Below, in pieces: positions 48,347 to 59,583 of a stretch of 64,000 nucleotides of DNA; the first letter of the stretch is position 1; every line of letters starts with the position of its first letter. The position numbers and the translations under genes were made by a program. The stretch spans positions 105,146 through 169,145 of the forward strand of contig NZ_BMQK01000016.1 of NCBI RefSeq assembly GCF_014648075.1, written 5' to 3'. Below the pieces are notes generated by a model that was not told where the DNA came from, made no database searches, and worked only from the letters and a program-made list of their open reading frames with translations. The stretch comes from Streptomyces ruber (GTDB taxonomy: Bacteria > Actinomycetota > Actinomycetes > Streptomycetales > Streptomycetaceae).

Positions 48347-48925
48347 ATGCCGCTGCATGTCCCCGAGGCTCCCGCGCCCGCCCTGCGCACCGTCCTCACG
48401 GCACTCGGTTCCCCCACCGCCGTCAAAGAAGCCCGCACTCCCTCGCTGCGCAAGGCACAGGGACCGACGACCCCCGACCTCCCGCTGCCCGTCCACGTCC
48501 TGGACCGGATCGCCCCGGCCGGCGCCTCCGCCACCCGGCTGTCCGGCTGGCGCTTCCTGATCCGCTGCGGCGATCGCGCGGTGGCCGCGGCCGAGACCCG
48601 GCTGACCCCCGACGGCTGGGCGTTCTCGCACTTCTTCGAGGGCCCGTACGTCGCCTCCACCGAACGCGCCCTGCGCCAGGCCGAGTCGGTGCAGCAGCCG
48701 TACCAGGCGCGACTGCTGTCGGTACCGGAGCTGTACATGCTCACGCTCTGGCTGCACGGCGACCGCACCGCCGACGGCGCCACCGGCCGCCTCGCCCCGA
48801 CCGACATCCTGATCCCGCTGGCCCCCGCGCCACCGGGCATCGCCGCCCACCGCCCGCACCGGGTCGCGGACCTGCTGCCGGTCCTGACCCACCGGCTGGC
48901 CCCCGCCCCCCTGCTCAGCGCCTGA
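48347..48925 (+). CDS. Conserved hypothetical protein (192 aa)
   Basis: The protein has no signal peptide or membrane segment. Its conserved-looking centre is SGWRFLIRCGDRAVAAAETRL, followed by SHFFEGPYVASTERALRQAE and a C-terminal RVADLLPVLTHRLAP. I do not recognise a family. The ATG follows GAGAGGCGAC. A strong terminator comes after it, so it is probably monocistronic. Confidence 0.82.
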   Translation: MPLHVPEAPAPALRTVLTALGSPTAVKEARTPSLRKAQGPTTPDLPLPVHVLDRIAPAGASATRLSGWRFLIRCGDRAVAAAETRLTPDGWAFSHFFEGPYVASTERALRQAESVQQPYQARLLSVPELYMLTLWLHGDRTADGATGRLAPTDILIPLAPAPPGIAAHRPHRVADLLPVLTHRLAPAPLLSA

Positions 48926-48975
48926 CCGCCCGACCGCCGACCGCCCCTCCCGAGAGGGCGCGCCGACGGATCCGC

Positions 48976-49013
48976 GTGCCCCGCCACCACACGCACGACC
49001 GGTGGCGGGGCAC
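48976..49013 (+). terminator. Terminator after the 192-aa gene
   Basis: GTGCCCCGCCACC and its complement form a 13-bp stem with a 12-nt loop, followed by a T/C-rich tract. Confidence 0.85.
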
Positions 49014-49416
49014 GCCTTTCCGCGCCCTCTTCTCTTCCACGCGCCCGTTTCGTGCGCCCACTTCCTCCGCGCCTCCCCTCCCTTCGTGCGCCACGCGAAA
49101 GCAGTCGCTCTTTTGTGCACCCATACGCTCGTACGAGTCACGAGGAGGCCTTGTGACCCGCGCGGACTAGCCATATCCGGTGACCGCCAACCACCCGAAG
49201 GGACCGGCGAGTTGAGCTGAACCATCCGCTTGGGCCATGCGTCATGAACCTGTGATAAGTGGTGCTGCGAAATCCCTGCGGATCGACGCCCGTAGGGCAA
49301 CACTGGGACCGACCGACTTCACACCACGGGGGGCGGCCATGAACGACGTTTCGCGCCGCGGGACTGACGAGACGGCCAACTCATCCACTTCGACACAGCG
49401 AGAGACACCGACCACC
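49014..49416. other. 403-bp region upstream of the DUF5999 gene
   Basis: No separate gene is evident. A plus-strand frame in phase with the DUF5999 gene is open from 49237, with ATGs at 49237 and 49339. Those would add 60 and 26 residues of Thr/Ser-rich, unconserved-looking sequence. The region presumably carries the promoter and leader. Confidence 0.5.
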
Positions 49417-49623
49417 ATGTGCCAGCACCAGCCACCGTGTCCGACAGCCGAGTCCGCCGACCGGGAGTCCGCCCGCCTCGTGGCGCCCCACCCGGAGCAG
49501 GGATGGAGCCTGCTGTGCAACGGAGTTGTGCTCTTCGAGGACACCGGTGAGCTCCTGCCGGACGGCAAGATCATCGCCCCGCACCGCCCGTTGGGCCCTG
49601 ACCAGGTGATGACCGCCGCCTAG
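49417..49623 (+). CDS. DUF5999 family protein
   Basis: The 68-residue protein (MCQHQPPCPTAESADRESAR..., WSLLCNGVVLFEDTGELLPD) matches the small DUF5999 family restricted to Streptomyces and relatives. Its two Cys/His clusters (CQHQPPC) suggest metal binding; function is unknown. I use the ATG directly before CQHQPPC, as in relatives; upstream ATGs in frame are possible. A hairpin between it and gcvP probably stops both transcripts. Confidence 0.85.
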   Translation: MCQHQPPCPTAESADRESARLVAPHPEQGWSLLCNGVVLFEDTGELLPDGKIIAPHRPLGPDQVMTAA

Positions 49624-49682
49624 GCGGACAGCAGGTACCCACGGAGCGACCGACGCACAGCGCGACCGCTCGGGAAACATGA

Positions 49683-49719
49683 GGGGCCGGCCCGGAGAAC
49701 CACTCTCCGCACCGGCCCC
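49683..49719. terminator. Bidirectional hairpin between DUF5999 gene and gcvP
   Basis: GGGGCCGG pairs with CCGGCCCC and an inner GGAGA/TCTCC extends the imperfect stem. It lies between two convergent genes. Confidence 0.65.
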
Positions 49720-49762
49720 GACGCGTGCCCGGTGACACCCTCGCGATGTCACCGCACGGCGC

Positions 49763-52648
<2,886 letters not shown>

Positions 52649-52724
52649 TGCGGAGGCCTCCTGGTCTGACGCGACCTGCGAGGGACACCACGGCACGGGT
52701 GCCCCGACGGCCTCCCCCTCTGTC

Positions 52725-52935
52725 ATCTCGACCTGAGAGCTTCACCGGACCGCCCCAAGCGGACTCCCGGCTTTCACCGTCGGTGAGAACGGAGGCCGTC
52801 GACGCCGTCGACATCCGCTCTGCTTTCCAGAGTGACCTCGTCCGTGCGGTACGTGGGCCTGAGAGATTCCGGGGAGGATTTGCTCCTTCGGCGCCTCCGG
52901 TGGGCTCCGGAGGACTCTCCCGCACGGGGTCAGCA
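52725..52935 (-). ncRNA. Tandem glycine riboswitch upstream of gcvP
   Basis: Read on the minus strand, the leader shows the features of a two-aptamer glycine riboswitch. The first aptamer has GGGAGAG, GCGCCGAAGGAGCAAA and CCCCGGAATCTCTCAGGC. The second has ACTCTGGAAAGCAG, CACCGACGGTGAAAGCC and GGTGAAGCTCTCAGGT. It ends about 77 nt before the gcvP ATG. Glycine riboswitches activating gcvP and gcvT are established in Streptomyces. Boundaries are by eye. Confidence 0.9.
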
Positions 52936-53056
52936 GCCGTTGTCAGCCTACCAGCGAGGTCAACGCACGGGCTTTCGAGTGGCCACCTTTCCCAAAGTGC
53001 CTTTTCGTAGTGGTTGGGGAGGAGTTGCGACCCCGCTGCGACCCACTGGAGGGCCC

Positions 53057-53425
53057 GTGCACAGCGACATCGATCCGCGCAGTCTGATCGGCCGCAAGGC
53101 GTTCGACCGCAGGGGCACCCGGATCGGCACCGTCGACGAGGTGTACCTCGACGACGCGACCGGGATCCCCGAGTGGGCGGCCGTGCGCATGGGCCTGTTC
53201 AGCCGGGACGCGTTCGTGCCCCTGGAGCCCAGCGAACTGGCCGGGGACGCCCTCCACGTCCCGTTCGACCGGTCCCTCATCAAGGACGCTCCCGACTTCG
53301 GGGTCGGCCGCCACCTCTCCCCCGAGCAGGAACTCCAGCTCTACCACCACTACGGCCTCGACGTGGCACCCCCGCCCCCGCTGGACCTGGAGGCCGACCG
53401 GCTCGCGGGCACGGAGGAGGTCTGA
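53057..53425 (+). CDS. PRC-barrel domain protein
   Basis: The 122-residue protein has an N-terminal PRC-barrel (DPRSLIGRKAFDRRGTRIGT, VDEVYLDDATGIPEWAAV) and a short C-terminal tail with LYHHYGLD. PRC-barrel proteins bind RNA or other proteins and function in photosynthetic-centre, ribosome-maturation and stress contexts; this one's partner is unknown. The GTG at 53057 follows GGAGGG. It is divergent from gcvP and convergent with dinB. Confidence 0.9.
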   Translation: MHSDIDPRSLIGRKAFDRRGTRIGTVDEVYLDDATGIPEWAAVRMGLFSRDAFVPLEPSELAGDALHVPFDRSLIKDAPDFGVGRHLSPEQELQLYHHYGLDVAPPPPLDLEADRLAGTEEV

Positions 53426-53455
53426 GCCGCCCGCCATGGAGCCGCCCGCCGCCGG

Positions 53456-54880
53456 TCATGCGCCGCCCACCGCCGGCCACGGCCCCTCACCCGTCACGTC
53501 CGGCCCCGCCTCCGCCGGCACCTCGGCCGCCTCCTCCGGCACCACCGCGCCGCCGGGGACCAGCGGCAGCGGATCCGCCGGTTCCAGGTCCGGGTCGTCG
53601 GTACGGAACGTCCGTACCCGTCCCGGCAACAGCGAGTCGGGCGTCTCGAAGCGCACGGTGACCCGCCCGAGGCCGCTGCCCTGCACCCACCCGTGCCCGA
53701 ACTCCGCGTGCCGCACGTCGTGCCCGGCCGGCCAGCGCCGCTCCGCGGGCCCGGCCGGCTCCTTCACGGGTTCCTCCGCCGCTTGCTCCTCCTCGAGCCG
53801 GACCTCCCCCGCCGCTTGCGCGAACAGGTCCTCCTGCGTGTAGTCGGCGAGCCCGCTCACGCCCACGCCGAGCAGCCGCACACCCCCGGTCGTGTCCACC
53901 GACTCCAGCAGCCGCGCGGCGGCCTCCCGCACCACCGCCGGATCGTCCGTGGGTCCGCGCAGCGTCTCGGACCGGGTCAGCGTCGAGAAGTCGTACCTGC
54001 GCACCTTCAGCACGATGGTCCGGCCCGACAGGCCCGCGCCGCGCAGCCGCCGCACGCACCGGTCCGCGAGCCGCTGCACCTCCAGGCGCACGCGCACCCG
54101 GTCGTGAATGTCGACGTCGTACGTGTCCTCCACCGACACGGACTTCGTGTCCCGCTCGGCCACCACGGGCCGCTCGTCCCGCGCCAGCGCCATGGCGTAC
54201 AGCCCGTGCCCGTGCGCCTTCCCGACCAGCCGTACGAGCTCGTCCTCACCGGCCTCCACGATCTCCTCCACGGTCGTGATCCCGGCGCGCCGGAGATGGT
54301 CACCCGTCGCGGGCCCCACACCCGGCAGGATCCGCACCGACAGCGGCCCCAGCATCTCCCGCTCGGTGCCCGGCCGGATGAGCACGAGCCCGTCCGGCTT
54401 GGCCTGCTCGGACGCGATCTTGGCCAGCATCTTGGACGCGGCGAGCCCCACGGAACCGGTCAGCCCGGTCACGGCCCGTATGTCGGCGCGCAGCCTGGTG
54501 CCGGCGAGCCGCGCCGACTCCTCGTCCCACGCCGCTCCCCCGGCGTCCAGGTCGACGAACGCCTCGTCCAGGCTGAGCGGCTCGACCAGCGGCGACAGCT
54601 CACGCAGCAGCTTCATGACCTGCTCGCTGATGGCCCGGTAGAAGGTGAAGCGGGGGACGAGGTAGGCGGCGTTCGGCGCGAGGCGGCGCGCCTGCGCCAT
54701 GGGCATCGCCGAGTGCACTCCGGAGACCCGTGCCTCGTACGAGGCGGTGGCGACCACGCCGCGCGGTCCGAGCCCGCCCACGACGACGGCCTTCCCCCGC
54801 AGACTCGGCTTCGACGCCTGCTCCGCCGAGGCGTAGAAGGCGTCCATGTCGAGATGCAGGATCGTGGGCGCGTTTCTCAC
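53456..54880 (-). CDS. dinB: DNA polymerase IV (Y-family translesion polymerase)
   Basis: The 474-residue protein has the Y-family palm motifs HLDMDAFYASAEQ (Asp11) and SLDEAFVDLD, the helix-hairpin-helix region RILPGVGPATGDHLRRAGIT and a little-finger domain. Beyond about residue 360 it has an acidic C-terminal extension of about 110 residues (ALAG/EE-rich) with HDVRHAEFGHGWVQGSGLGR, which resembles a short beta-module found in actinobacterial DinB. A sliding-clamp-binding motif (QEDLFAQ) is present near residue 350. It bypasses DNA lesions. Confidence 0.95.
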   Translation of the reverse strand: MRNAPTILHLDMDAFYASAEQASKPSLRGKAVVVGGLGPRGVVATASYEARVSGVHSAMPMAQARRLAPNAAYLVPRFTFYRAISEQVMKLLRELSPLVEPLSLDEAFVDLDAGGAAWDEESARLAGTRLRADIRAVTGLTGSVGLAASKMLAKIASEQAKPDGLVLIRPGTEREMLGPLSVRILPGVGPATGDHLRRAGITTVEEIVEAGEDELVRLVGKAHGHGLYAMALARDERPVVAERDTKSVSVEDTYDVDIHDRVRVRLEVQRLADRCVRRLRGAGLSGRTIVLKVRRYDFSTLTRSETLRGPTDDPAVVREAAARLLESVDTTGGVRLLGVGVSGLADYTQEDLFAQAAGEVRLEEEQAAEEPVKEPAGPAERRWPAGHDVRHAEFGHGWVQGSGLGRVTVRFETPDSLLPGRVRTFRTDDPDLEPADPLPLVPGGAVVPEEAAEVPAEAGPDVTGEGPWPAVGGA

Positions 54881-54941
54881 ATGTCCGATGCTGCCCTACG
54901 GCACTGACAGTGCCGTGGCACGGCCACCGGGGCCGGTGTTC

Positions 54942-55622
54942 TCAGACGGCCCGGTTGCGCCGGCGGGCCAGTTCGTCCGAGGGATGGTGGCCGACGAGCG
55001 TCTCGCCCGTGTCGACCCGCTCGCCGTGCAGCTGCGAGAGCGCGCTCTCCACGTCCCGCCACACCACTCCCACGGCGATGCCGAAGATGCCCTGCCCGCC
55101 CTGGAGCAGCGCGTGCACCTCGTCGGGAGAGGCGCATTCGTAGACGGTCGCGCCGTCGCTCATGAGTGTCATCCGCTCCAGGTCCCGGAAGCCCCGCTCG
55201 CGCAGGTGCTGGACGGCGGTGCGGATGTTCTGCAGCGACACGCCCGTGTCGAGGAACCGCTTGACGATCTTCAGGACGACGACGTCCCGGAAGCTGTACA
55301 GGCGCTGGGTGCCCGACCCGTAGGCGGGCCGGACGCTCGGCTCGACGAGCCCGGTGCGGGCCCAGTAGTCGAGCTGCCGGTAGGTGATGCCGGCCGCCGC
55401 GCACGCGGTGGGCCCGCGGTAGCCGACCTGCTCGGACTCCTCGGCCGTCCCCCCGTCCGCCGGTACGGCGGCCGCCCGGTGCGCAACGTGACCGGCCGCG
55501 TTGCCGTGCTGGGGATAATCCCCGCTCGAGCGGAGCCGGGAGCCCGGGGGAGGGTACGGGCCGTTCTCCCCCGGACTGCGTCCGCGGGCACCCCCTGCCG
55601 TACCGTCGCCGCTGCTTCTCAC
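54942..55622 (-). CDS. MerR family regulator (Rv1830-like)
   Basis: The 226-residue protein has a Gly/Pro-rich N-terminal tail (about 65 residues), then a MerR winged helix (VGYRGPTACAAAGITYRQLD, YWARTGLVEPSVRPA) and a C-terminal coiled-coil with FGIAVGVVWRDVESALSQLH. GTG 55622 follows GGAGGTC. By gene order it corresponds to the second MerR gene (Rv1830-type) of the actinobacterial garA-ftsR locus. Its targets are unknown. Confidence 0.9.
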   Translation of the reverse strand: MRSSGDGTAGGARGRSPGENGPYPPPGSRLRSSGDYPQHGNAAGHVAHRAAAVPADGGTAEESEQVGYRGPTACAAAGITYRQLDYWARTGLVEPSVRPAYGSGTQRLYSFRDVVVLKIVKRFLDTGVSLQNIRTAVQHLRERGFRDLERMTLMSDGATVYECASPDEVHALLQGGQGIFGIAVGVVWRDVESALSQLHGERVDTGETLVGHHPSDELARRRNRAV

Positions 55623-55936
55623 GCCGACCTCCGTCCTTGAACTGCCTTCTCGACGGTAGGCAGTCACCAAGGGTGCGTCAACGATCGCCACACTCGGCAC
55701 GCCGAGTGATAGTGACCCAAGGAGTGGTTTCCCGTGCCCCGCCGCGGGGAAAGGCTAGCCGAATGCCTTTCGGCCGGGCCGTGCGACGCATCCCTTGTCG
55801 CGCTTACGTGTCGAACATGTGACCTGCGCCGACTTCTCCTTTTTCCCACCTTCGCCGCGAGCGCCGTCCATGCGCTCCGACGCGCACACCCGGCGGCTCC
55901 CGTGGCGCCGTCCGCGCCACGGGGCCGGGCCCGGCC

Positions 55937-56410
55937 TCACTGGCTGCTGGTACCGAAGTCCTCCGGCGAGATCTGGTCGAGGAACTCGCGGAACTTCTCC
56001 ACCTCGTCCTCCTGCTCGTCCGGAATGGCGATCCCGGCGTCGTCGAGCACCCCGTCACTGCCGTAGATCGGCGTGCCGGTGCGCAGGGCGAGCGCTATGG
56101 CGTCGGACGGCCGGGCACTCACCTCGACTCCGCTGGCGAACACCAGTTCCGCATAGAAGACGCCCTCACGCAGATCCGTGATGCGCACTTCGGTGAGCTC
56201 CTGGCCGACGGCCTCCAGCACGTCCTTGAACAGGTCGTGGGTCAGCGGTCGAGCGGGGGCCATGCCCTGCTGGGCGAAGGCGATCGCCGTCGCCTCCCCC
56301 GGCCCGATCCAGATGGGGAGGTAACGGTCGCCTCCCACTTCGCGCAGGAGCACGATCGGTTGGTTGGAGGGCATTTCGACCCGGACACCTACGACATCGA
56401 GCTCGTTCAC
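55937..56410 (-). CDS. DUF151 bifunctional nuclease-like protein
   Basis: The 157-residue protein has the DUF151/bifunctional-nuclease core: LPIWIGPGEATAIAFAQQG, RPLTHDLFKDVLEAVGQEL and SARPSDAIALALRTGTPIY. It has no membrane segment; the C-terminus is acidic (DEQEDEVEKFREFLDQISPE). The GTG start is used. It lies between two MerR genes, the order seen in Mycobacterium (Rv1828-Rv1829-Rv1830). Function in bacteria is unclear. Confidence 0.93.
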   Translation of the reverse strand: MNELDVVGVRVEMPSNQPIVLLREVGGDRYLPIWIGPGEATAIAFAQQGMAPARPLTHDLFKDVLEAVGQELTEVRITDLREGVFYAELVFASGVEVSARPSDAIALALRTGTPIYGSDGVLDDAGIAIPDEQEDEVEKFREFLDQISPEDFGTSSQ

Positions 56411-56556
56411 ACAGCAACCCTAGGCCGTGGGCGGGACGTTTGGGTAGTCGGGCAGAGAATGGCTGCCGAGTCCGGCGTCCGACCGGGGCAGTCGCACACC
56501 CGGACGAGGGGACGCTGGCCGGCCGCTCCGGCGTCCGCGCCGCGCGGGCGGACCGG

Positions 56557-57315
56557 TCAGGGCAGCCGCACGCCGAGCGCCGTCCGCACCAGCGCGGCGT
56601 GCAGCTTCACCGCGAGCCCGGCCAGCTCCTTCGTACGGGCCTCCGCATGGGCCCTGGTCTGCGGATTCCGGTGGCGCCGCAGGGGCGCCACCACCTGTTC
56701 CACCAGCACCGCCTCACGGTCGGCGGCGGCCTTCATGGCCCTCAGGTGACGCGGCTCGATACCGAACCGCCCGAGTTCGACCAGAAGGGTGGCCACAGTG
56801 ACCGTCTCCGCGTCGTACGCTCCGTCCTCCACGGAACTGACGAGCCCGTACGACTCCCACTCCGCCAGCTGCTGCTCCTCGATCCCGGCGGCCTCCAGGA
56901 GCTCCTCCCGGCCGATCCGGGCCGGTGCCGGCTCCTCGGGCTCCCCGAAGACGGCGAGGAACCACTCCTCACCGTCCCCCGCCTCCCGCTGACGCCCCGG
57001 GGCCGGGAGCCGCACGGGCTCACCGCGCTCCAGGGCGTCGAGGTGCTCACGGATCACCTTCAACGGCAGATAGTGGTCCCGCTGCATCCTCAGCACACGT
57101 GCGAGCCGCTCGACGTCCTCCGCACTGAACTTCCGGTACCCCGAGGGGGTCCGCTGCGGTTCCACGAGCCCCTCCGTCTCCAGAAAACGGATTTTGGAGA
57201 CGGTGACTTCGGGGAACTCGTCGCGCAGCACGTTCAGCACGGTGCCGATGCTCATCAGTCCGCTGTCCGTGGCGGCGGCGCCGTCGCCGGCACCGCCGCT
57301 CGGTGTGTGAAGCAT
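56557..57315 (-). CDS. ftsR: MerR family regulator FtsR
   Basis: The 252-residue protein has an N-terminal winged helix with SIGTVLNVLRDEFPEVTVSK and RFLETEGLVEPQRTPSGYRK, and a long helical C-terminal effector-like domain. It matches the Rv1828/FtsR group, which in Corynebacterium binds the ftsZ promoter and controls growth and division. The ATG at 57315 follows GGGAAGG. It is 42 bp from the GarA-type gene on the same strand. Confidence 0.9.
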   Translation of the reverse strand: MLHTPSGGAGDGAAATDSGLMSIGTVLNVLRDEFPEVTVSKIRFLETEGLVEPQRTPSGYRKFSAEDVERLARVLRMQRDHYLPLKVIREHLDALERGEPVRLPAPGRQREAGDGEEWFLAVFGEPEEPAPARIGREELLEAAGIEEQQLAEWESYGLVSSVEDGAYDAETVTVATLLVELGRFGIEPRHLRAMKAAADREAVLVEQVVAPLRRHRNPQTRAHAEARTKELAGLAVKLHAALVRTALGVRLP

Positions 57316-57357
57316 GGACCTTCCCTGGTGGTCCCCCCGGACGGAGATCGGGGACGG

Positions 57358-58200
57358 TCAGATGCCCCGCTGGCTCGCGTAGAAGACCAGACGGTACTTG
57401 CCGATCTGCACCTCGTCACCGTTGGAGAGCGCGACCTGGTCGATCCGCTCCCGGTTGACGTACGTGCCGTTGAGGCTGCCGACGTCGGCGACCGTGAAGC
57501 TGCCGTCCGGGCCACGGCGGAACTCCACGTGCCGGCGCGAGACGGTGACGTCGTCCAGGAAGATGTCGCTCTGCGGGTGACGGCCCGCCGTGGTCAGATC
57601 GCCGTCCAGGAGGAAGCGGCTGCCCGAGTTGGGGCCGCGGCGCACCACCAGCAGGGCCGAGCCGAGCGGCAGCGCGTCGACGGCGGCCTGTGCCTCGGGC
57701 GAGAGGGCCGGCAGCTGCGTCTGGCCCGTGACCTCGGAGTCGTACGCCTCGAGTCCCGAGATGGAGATCGTGGAGGTCGTCTCGGACGCACGCTCCGCAG
57801 CGACCCCGGGCCGCAGCGGCGCACCGCAGTTGGAGCAGAACCTGCTGTTCTCCGCGTTGCGGTTCCCGCACCTCGTACACACCAGGGCCGACATGGACGG
57901 ATCCTCCTGCCGCGGCTGCCCCGCCGGGGCATTGGACGCGTACGGACCGGAGGCGAACCCCCCACCCGTACCTGAGGCTGACGGTTCTCCGAAACCTATG
58001 CGGCCGGACTGGGCAGGGTCAACAGACGGCGCGCCCTGACCTCCGGAAATGTCACCACCCGGACCATCGACCTGGTCCCGGAAGAGCGGGCGCCGGCCGC
58101 CCTGGCCCTCCGCGTCCGATGGCTGCGCGCGATGGCGGGCGGTCGCGTTCTCGCTGCCCTGCCGCGCACTCTTGCCGAACAATTTCGCAAACAACTTCAC
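57358..58200 (-). CDS. garA: GarA-type FHA-domain protein with zinc ribbon; two possible starts
   Basis: The long form has 280 residues: a low-complexity N-terminus (1-102), a zinc ribbon (C108, C111, C122, C125), an ETTST phospho-switch (140-144) and an FHA domain (SRRHVEF at 221, NGTYVN at 244). In mycobacteria GarA, phosphorylated on ETTS threonines by PknB/PknG, controls 2-oxoglutarate and glutamate enzymes. The GTG at 58200 has AAGGGGA upstream. However, an internal ATG (codon 103, position 57894) has a near-perfect AGGAGGA seven bases before it and a promoter further upstream, which would give a 178-residue GarA-sized protein. Both forms may be made. Confidence 0.92.
   Translation of the reverse strand: MKLFAKLFGKSARQGSENATARHRAQPSDAEGQGGRRPLFRDQVDGPGGDISGGQGAPSVDPAQSGRIGFGEPSASGTGGGFASGPYASNAPAGQPRQEDPSMSALVCTRCGNRNAENSRFCSNCGAPLRPGVAAERASETTSTISISGLEAYDSEVTGQTQLPALSPEAQAAVDALPLGSALLVVRRGPNSGSRFLLDGDLTTAGRHPQSDIFLDDVTVSRRHVEFRRGPDGSFTVADVGSLNGTYVNRERIDQVALSNGDEVQIGKYRLVFYASQRGI
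57993..58022 (-). promoter_or_regulatory. Promoter nested inside the 5' part of the GarA-type gene
   Basis: On the minus strand TTGACC (58017-58022) and TAGGTT (57993-57998) are 18 bp apart, a good vegetative promoter. Transcription would start near 57986, about 90 nt before the internal ATG at 57894 with its AGGAGGA ribosome-binding site. Confidence 0.6.
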
Positions 58201-58390
58201 GGGCGATTCCCCTTGACCGAAACAGACCCGCCCGTGGGGCAGGACGAACCCTGAACCAACACACCGGCCGACCCGGACATCCTCACAACGTCCGTATCCA
58301 CCAGACAGTTTCCACCACGCACCACCCGATCGGTGCGCCGACCCCCCGCAACCTCATGCCCCCGCCGGACGGCCCCCATGCACCCCCTGT

Positions 58391-59236
58391 TCACTGGGAG
58401 GACGACCGAGCGTAGTCAGGCCGCTCGGCCGCTCGCAAGGCGTCCACGATGATCTTGTCCGCCCGCTCCACAACCACGGTGGCCTGCTCCTTCTCCAGTG
58501 TCTGCACCACGCCTCCTGGAATGTTCAGCGCGGGCTCCAGGTCCTGCGGCTTGCCGATGACCTTGAAACGATAGGGCTGGTCGATCTTGTTCCCGTCGAC
58601 GCCGACCCCGTCTCCGGAATCCGTCAGATAGGTGCCGGCCACGACCCTCACACCGTTCACCTGGATCGCCTCCGCGCCGGCCGCGCGCAGCTCCTGCACC
58701 GCGTCGAGCAGCATGTCCGCCTCGACCGTTCCCTTCGTGTCCTCGACCGTCAGCGTGATGCCGGGTCCCTGCGCCGCCACCGTCCCCGCGAGGACGCCGA
58801 GCTGCCGTTCCTTCTCGACCGTCTGCCTGCGGGCTTCCTCGGCCTGGTCGGAGCTGTTCTCCAACTCGGTGCGCTGACTCTCGAGACCCTGCTTCTCCTC
58901 CTCCAGACGCTGTGTACGGTCATCCAGTTCATCGAGGATGCGTACAAGATCTTCCTGTCGCGCCCCGCGCAGCGCGCCGTCGCCCTCGCTGTTGGACGCG
59001 ACCTGTACGGCCAGACCGAAGCCGAGGCCGAACAGCAGCAGGGCGACGATGAGTTGGGCGCGCGTGACGCGCGGCGGCCACAGCCCGTTGACCAGCCGCT
59101 GGCGTCCGGTCAGGGCGGGCTGCTGCTCCGCCTGCTGTCGCCCGGCCCCCGTGGGCGGCGCGGCGGGCGCCGCGGGCACCTCCGCGGGGAGTTCCCTGCG
59201 CAGCCGCGTGGTGGGCGTCTCGTCCCGGTCGCTCAT
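58391..59236 (-). CDS. DUF881 membrane protein (Rv1825-like)
   Basis: The 281-residue protein has a cytoplasmic tail, one membrane helix (QLIVALLLFGLGFGLAVQVA, about residues 60-80), an extracellular coiled coil (DRTQRLEEEKQGLESQRTEL) and a C-terminal DUF881 domain with YRFKVIGKPQDLEPAL. It probably acts at the membrane or cell-wall growth zone. The start may instead be the GTG at 59254, which overlaps the sbp stop codon as GTGA. It is the last gene of the DUF881-Sbp-DUF881 operon. Confidence 0.92.
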   Translation of the reverse strand: MSDRDETPTTRLRRELPAEVPAAPAAPPTGAGRQQAEQQPALTGRQRLVNGLWPPRVTRAQLIVALLLFGLGFGLAVQVASNSEGDGALRGARQEDLVRILDELDDRTQRLEEEKQGLESQRTELENSSDQAEEARRQTVEKERQLGVLAGTVAAQGPGITLTVEDTKGTVEADMLLDAVQELRAAGAEAIQVNGVRVVAGTYLTDSGDGVGVDGNKIDQPYRFKVIGKPQDLEPALNIPGGVVQTLEKEQATVVVERADKIIVDALRAAERPDYARSSSQ

Positions 59237-59250
59237 CGGCCTCGTCACCC

Positions 59251-59583
59251 TCACGCCCGGAAGACGTGCCGCCGGATCGCGGCGGCGTTGGAGAAGATGC
59301 GGATGCCGAGCACGACCACGACACCCGTGGACAACTGGGCGCCCACGCCCAGCTCGTCGCCCAGGAACACGATCAGCGCGGCCACGACCACGTTCGACAG
59401 GAATGACACCACGAAGACCTTGTCGTCGAAGATGCCGTCCAGCATCGCGCGCAGGCCTCCGAAGACGGCGTCGAGGGCCGCCACGACGGCGATGGGGAGA
59501 TACGGCTCGACCACCGCGGGAACCTCGGGTCCGACCAACAGGCCGGCCACGACTCCCAGGACGAGGCCCAGTACGGCGATCAC
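59251..59583 (-). CDS. sbp: Small basic protein (Sbp, DUF1290)
   Basis: The 110-residue integral membrane protein has three hydrophobic helices and matches the small basic protein family first seen beside ftsZ in Bacillus (YPIAVVAALDAVFGGLRAML-like core). It starts with GTG overlapping the upstream DUF881 stop as GTGA. Its function is unknown, though its genomic association with division genes and DUF881 proteins is widely conserved. Confidence 0.93.
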   Translation of the reverse strand: MIAVLGLVLGVVAGLLVGPEVPAVVEPYLPIAVVAALDAVFGGLRAMLDGIFDDKVFVVSFLSNVVVAALIVFLGDELGVGAQLSTGVVVVLGIRIFSNAAAIRRHVFRA

